Origin: Pyronema omphalodes
Taxonomy: Eukaryota > Ascomycota > Pezizomycetes > Pezizales > Pyronemataceae
Direction: 5' to 3'
Length of the DNA: 17,359 nucleotides
Assembly (NCBI GenBank): GCA_024516155.1
Contig: JAJJXM010000198.1
Span: 1 to 17,359 of the forward strand
Below the pieces are notes generated by a model that was given only the letters and a program-made list of their open reading frames with translations, was not told the origin of the DNA and did not search any database. Below are positions 16,136 to 17,359 of this stretch, piece after piece (within the stretch, counting starts at the first letter, position 1; every line of letters starts with the position of its first letter). The translations under genes were made by a program, and so were the position numbers.

Positions 16136-17359
16136 ATGTCGAAACCCTTCTCACTCTCCCTCGGAAATAAACCAGTCGTCAAGCCCCCCGTAGCAGCAAA
16201 GCCAACCTCCGCCAAACGTTCCCTTGCAGCCCTCGGTTCCGACGACGAAAGCGACGATGACACTAACCACCGGGGAAAGATTCAAGCCGTCAGTGGTTTC
16301 GCTCAAGGCACGGCTTTGGATGCTTCTGGCCAAACCAAAAACCTGCCCACCTCTCGTTATCCCAGCTATAGCCAACAAAGACTGGCGAGCTGAGGCGGAA
16401 GCTAGGCGAGGAAAGAAGATTTATGTTCCGGAATCTGCCACCAGGGTTGTGACGAAGGAGGATTTGGTGGAAACTGCAAATACGGGCGAAGGAGAAACTT
16501 TTGGGTTGAAGGTTTTTGAGAAGAAGACCACTGAAGTGACGGAAACTATTGAAGAAGATGGGGAGACAGTGGAGAAGAAGGTGTTGACGGAGGATGAAAT
16601 TGCTATCGCAGCCCTAATGGGAGAGAAGAAGGCGAGGGAGGATTTGGTTATTGCTTCAGCCGGAGATAGTGATTGGAGAGATAAGGCAGGCAATGAGGAT
16701 GATGCTTATAAGAGGGATGTGGATTCCCGGCCTGACGTACCGACGCTGGAAGACTACGCCGCTGTTCCAGTGGAGGAATTTGGAGCTGCATTGCTCAGAG
16801 GAATGGGATGGAAGGGTGGAGATCAACTTGGCGGAAAGGGGAAGAAGGCAGATGATAAGAGCGGCAAGCTAAGATTGGTGGAGAAGAGACCTGCTTTTCT
16901 GGGAATTGGTGCGAAGCCAGTGGCGGATATTCCGGAGCTTGGAGCTTGGGGGAAGGGAGATAAGAAAGGCAAAGGGAATAGAAGGCCCGATACAACTTAT
17001 GTTCCGGTGGTAATGGTGGATAAGAGGACTGGAAAGGTGGTCGACGCAGATCAGAAGGATAGCAAGAGCGATTCTGGAAGAAGTGGCAAGGAGGATAGTG
17101 GAAAGGAAATTGTGAGATCAAGGGATGATAGAGATGATCGGGATCGGGATCGGGATTCGAGGAGAAGAGATGATGACTCTGAGCGAAGGAGATATCGGGA
17201 TAGATCCTCAGACCGGTCTAAGAGAGAAAGATCATCCGACAGGTCAAAGAGAGATAGGTCGAGGGACCGTGATAGATCTAGGGATCGGGATCGGGATAGC
17301 AAGAAGGATAGTGGTCGTGATAGGGACCGTGATAGGCGGAAGGACGATGACTACGAGCG
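16136..17359 (+). CDS. SPP2: Spliceosome factor Spp2, G-patch protein (3' end outside window; one frame break)
   Basis: Spp2 recruits and activates the DEAH helicase Prp2 for spliceosome activation before the first step of splicing, in the nucleus. Seen: the start MSKPFSLSLGNK with a KP/Ala-rich N-terminus and an acidic patch (SDDESDDD, about residues 36-43). Next come LVIPAIANKDWRAEAEARRG (about 72-91) and the hallmark G-patch LEDYAAVPVEEFGAALLRGM plus GWKGGDQLGGKGK (about 200-235), then RPAFLGIGAKP and TTYVPVVMVDKRTGKVV (about 285-302). A long Arg/Asp/Ser-rich tail of RD, DRDRD and SDRSKR repeats runs to the window edge without a stop. The frame changes once near 16340-16350, between DASGQTK and the PPLVIPAIA segment. 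Continuation of the family pattern in the new frame for about 1 kb argues for a sequence error. Start choice is supported by ATG context and by the conserved N-terminus. The tail beyond 17359 is unseen. Confidence 0.93.

Overview
The window looks like nuclear DNA from a filamentous ascomycete (Pezizomycotina; Leotiomycetes is only a guess). The evidence is three genes whose closest family resemblance is fungal, a 60-bp intron with a fungal-type branch site, and long intergenic stretches rich in simple repeats. All identifications come from motifs I recognise; no database search was run.

Layout: (1) 3-2405, + strand: the 3' part of MED12 (SRB8), the Mediator kinase-module subunit; its 5' end lies outside the window. 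(2) 2406-6788: a gene-free interval between two converging 3' ends, made almost wholly of short tandem arrays and strand-biased tracts: GT-rich, then CT-rich, then AC-rich, with two long poly-C runs. (3) 6789-9873, - strand: ATG1, the autophagy-initiating Ser/Thr kinase, with one clear intron (9561-9620). (4) 9874-16135: about 6.3 kb of divergent intergenic DNA between ATG1 and SPP2, with scattered short repeats and no gene I can support. (5) 16136-17359, + strand: SPP2, the G-patch spliceosome factor that works with the Prp2 helicase, cut by the window end.

The genes are housekeeping genes of unrelated pathways (transcription, autophagy, splicing) and I see no operon-like or cluster logic. 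All three are interrupted by single-base frame changes although the protein is conserved on both sides of each break. About 4 occur in MED12, about 13 in ATG1 and 1 in SPP2. Catalytic and structural residues remain intact and many breaks fall at homopolymers, so uncorrected sequencing or assembly indels explain this better than gene death. They are annotated as CDS with breaks, not pseudogenes.

The least ordinary part is the repeat landscape. Seven arrays with unrelated sequences share a 9-bp period, and the 2.5-6.5 kb island stacks about twenty different arrays end to end. I found no convincing mobile element, CRISPR array, tRNA, rRNA or new enzymatic system.
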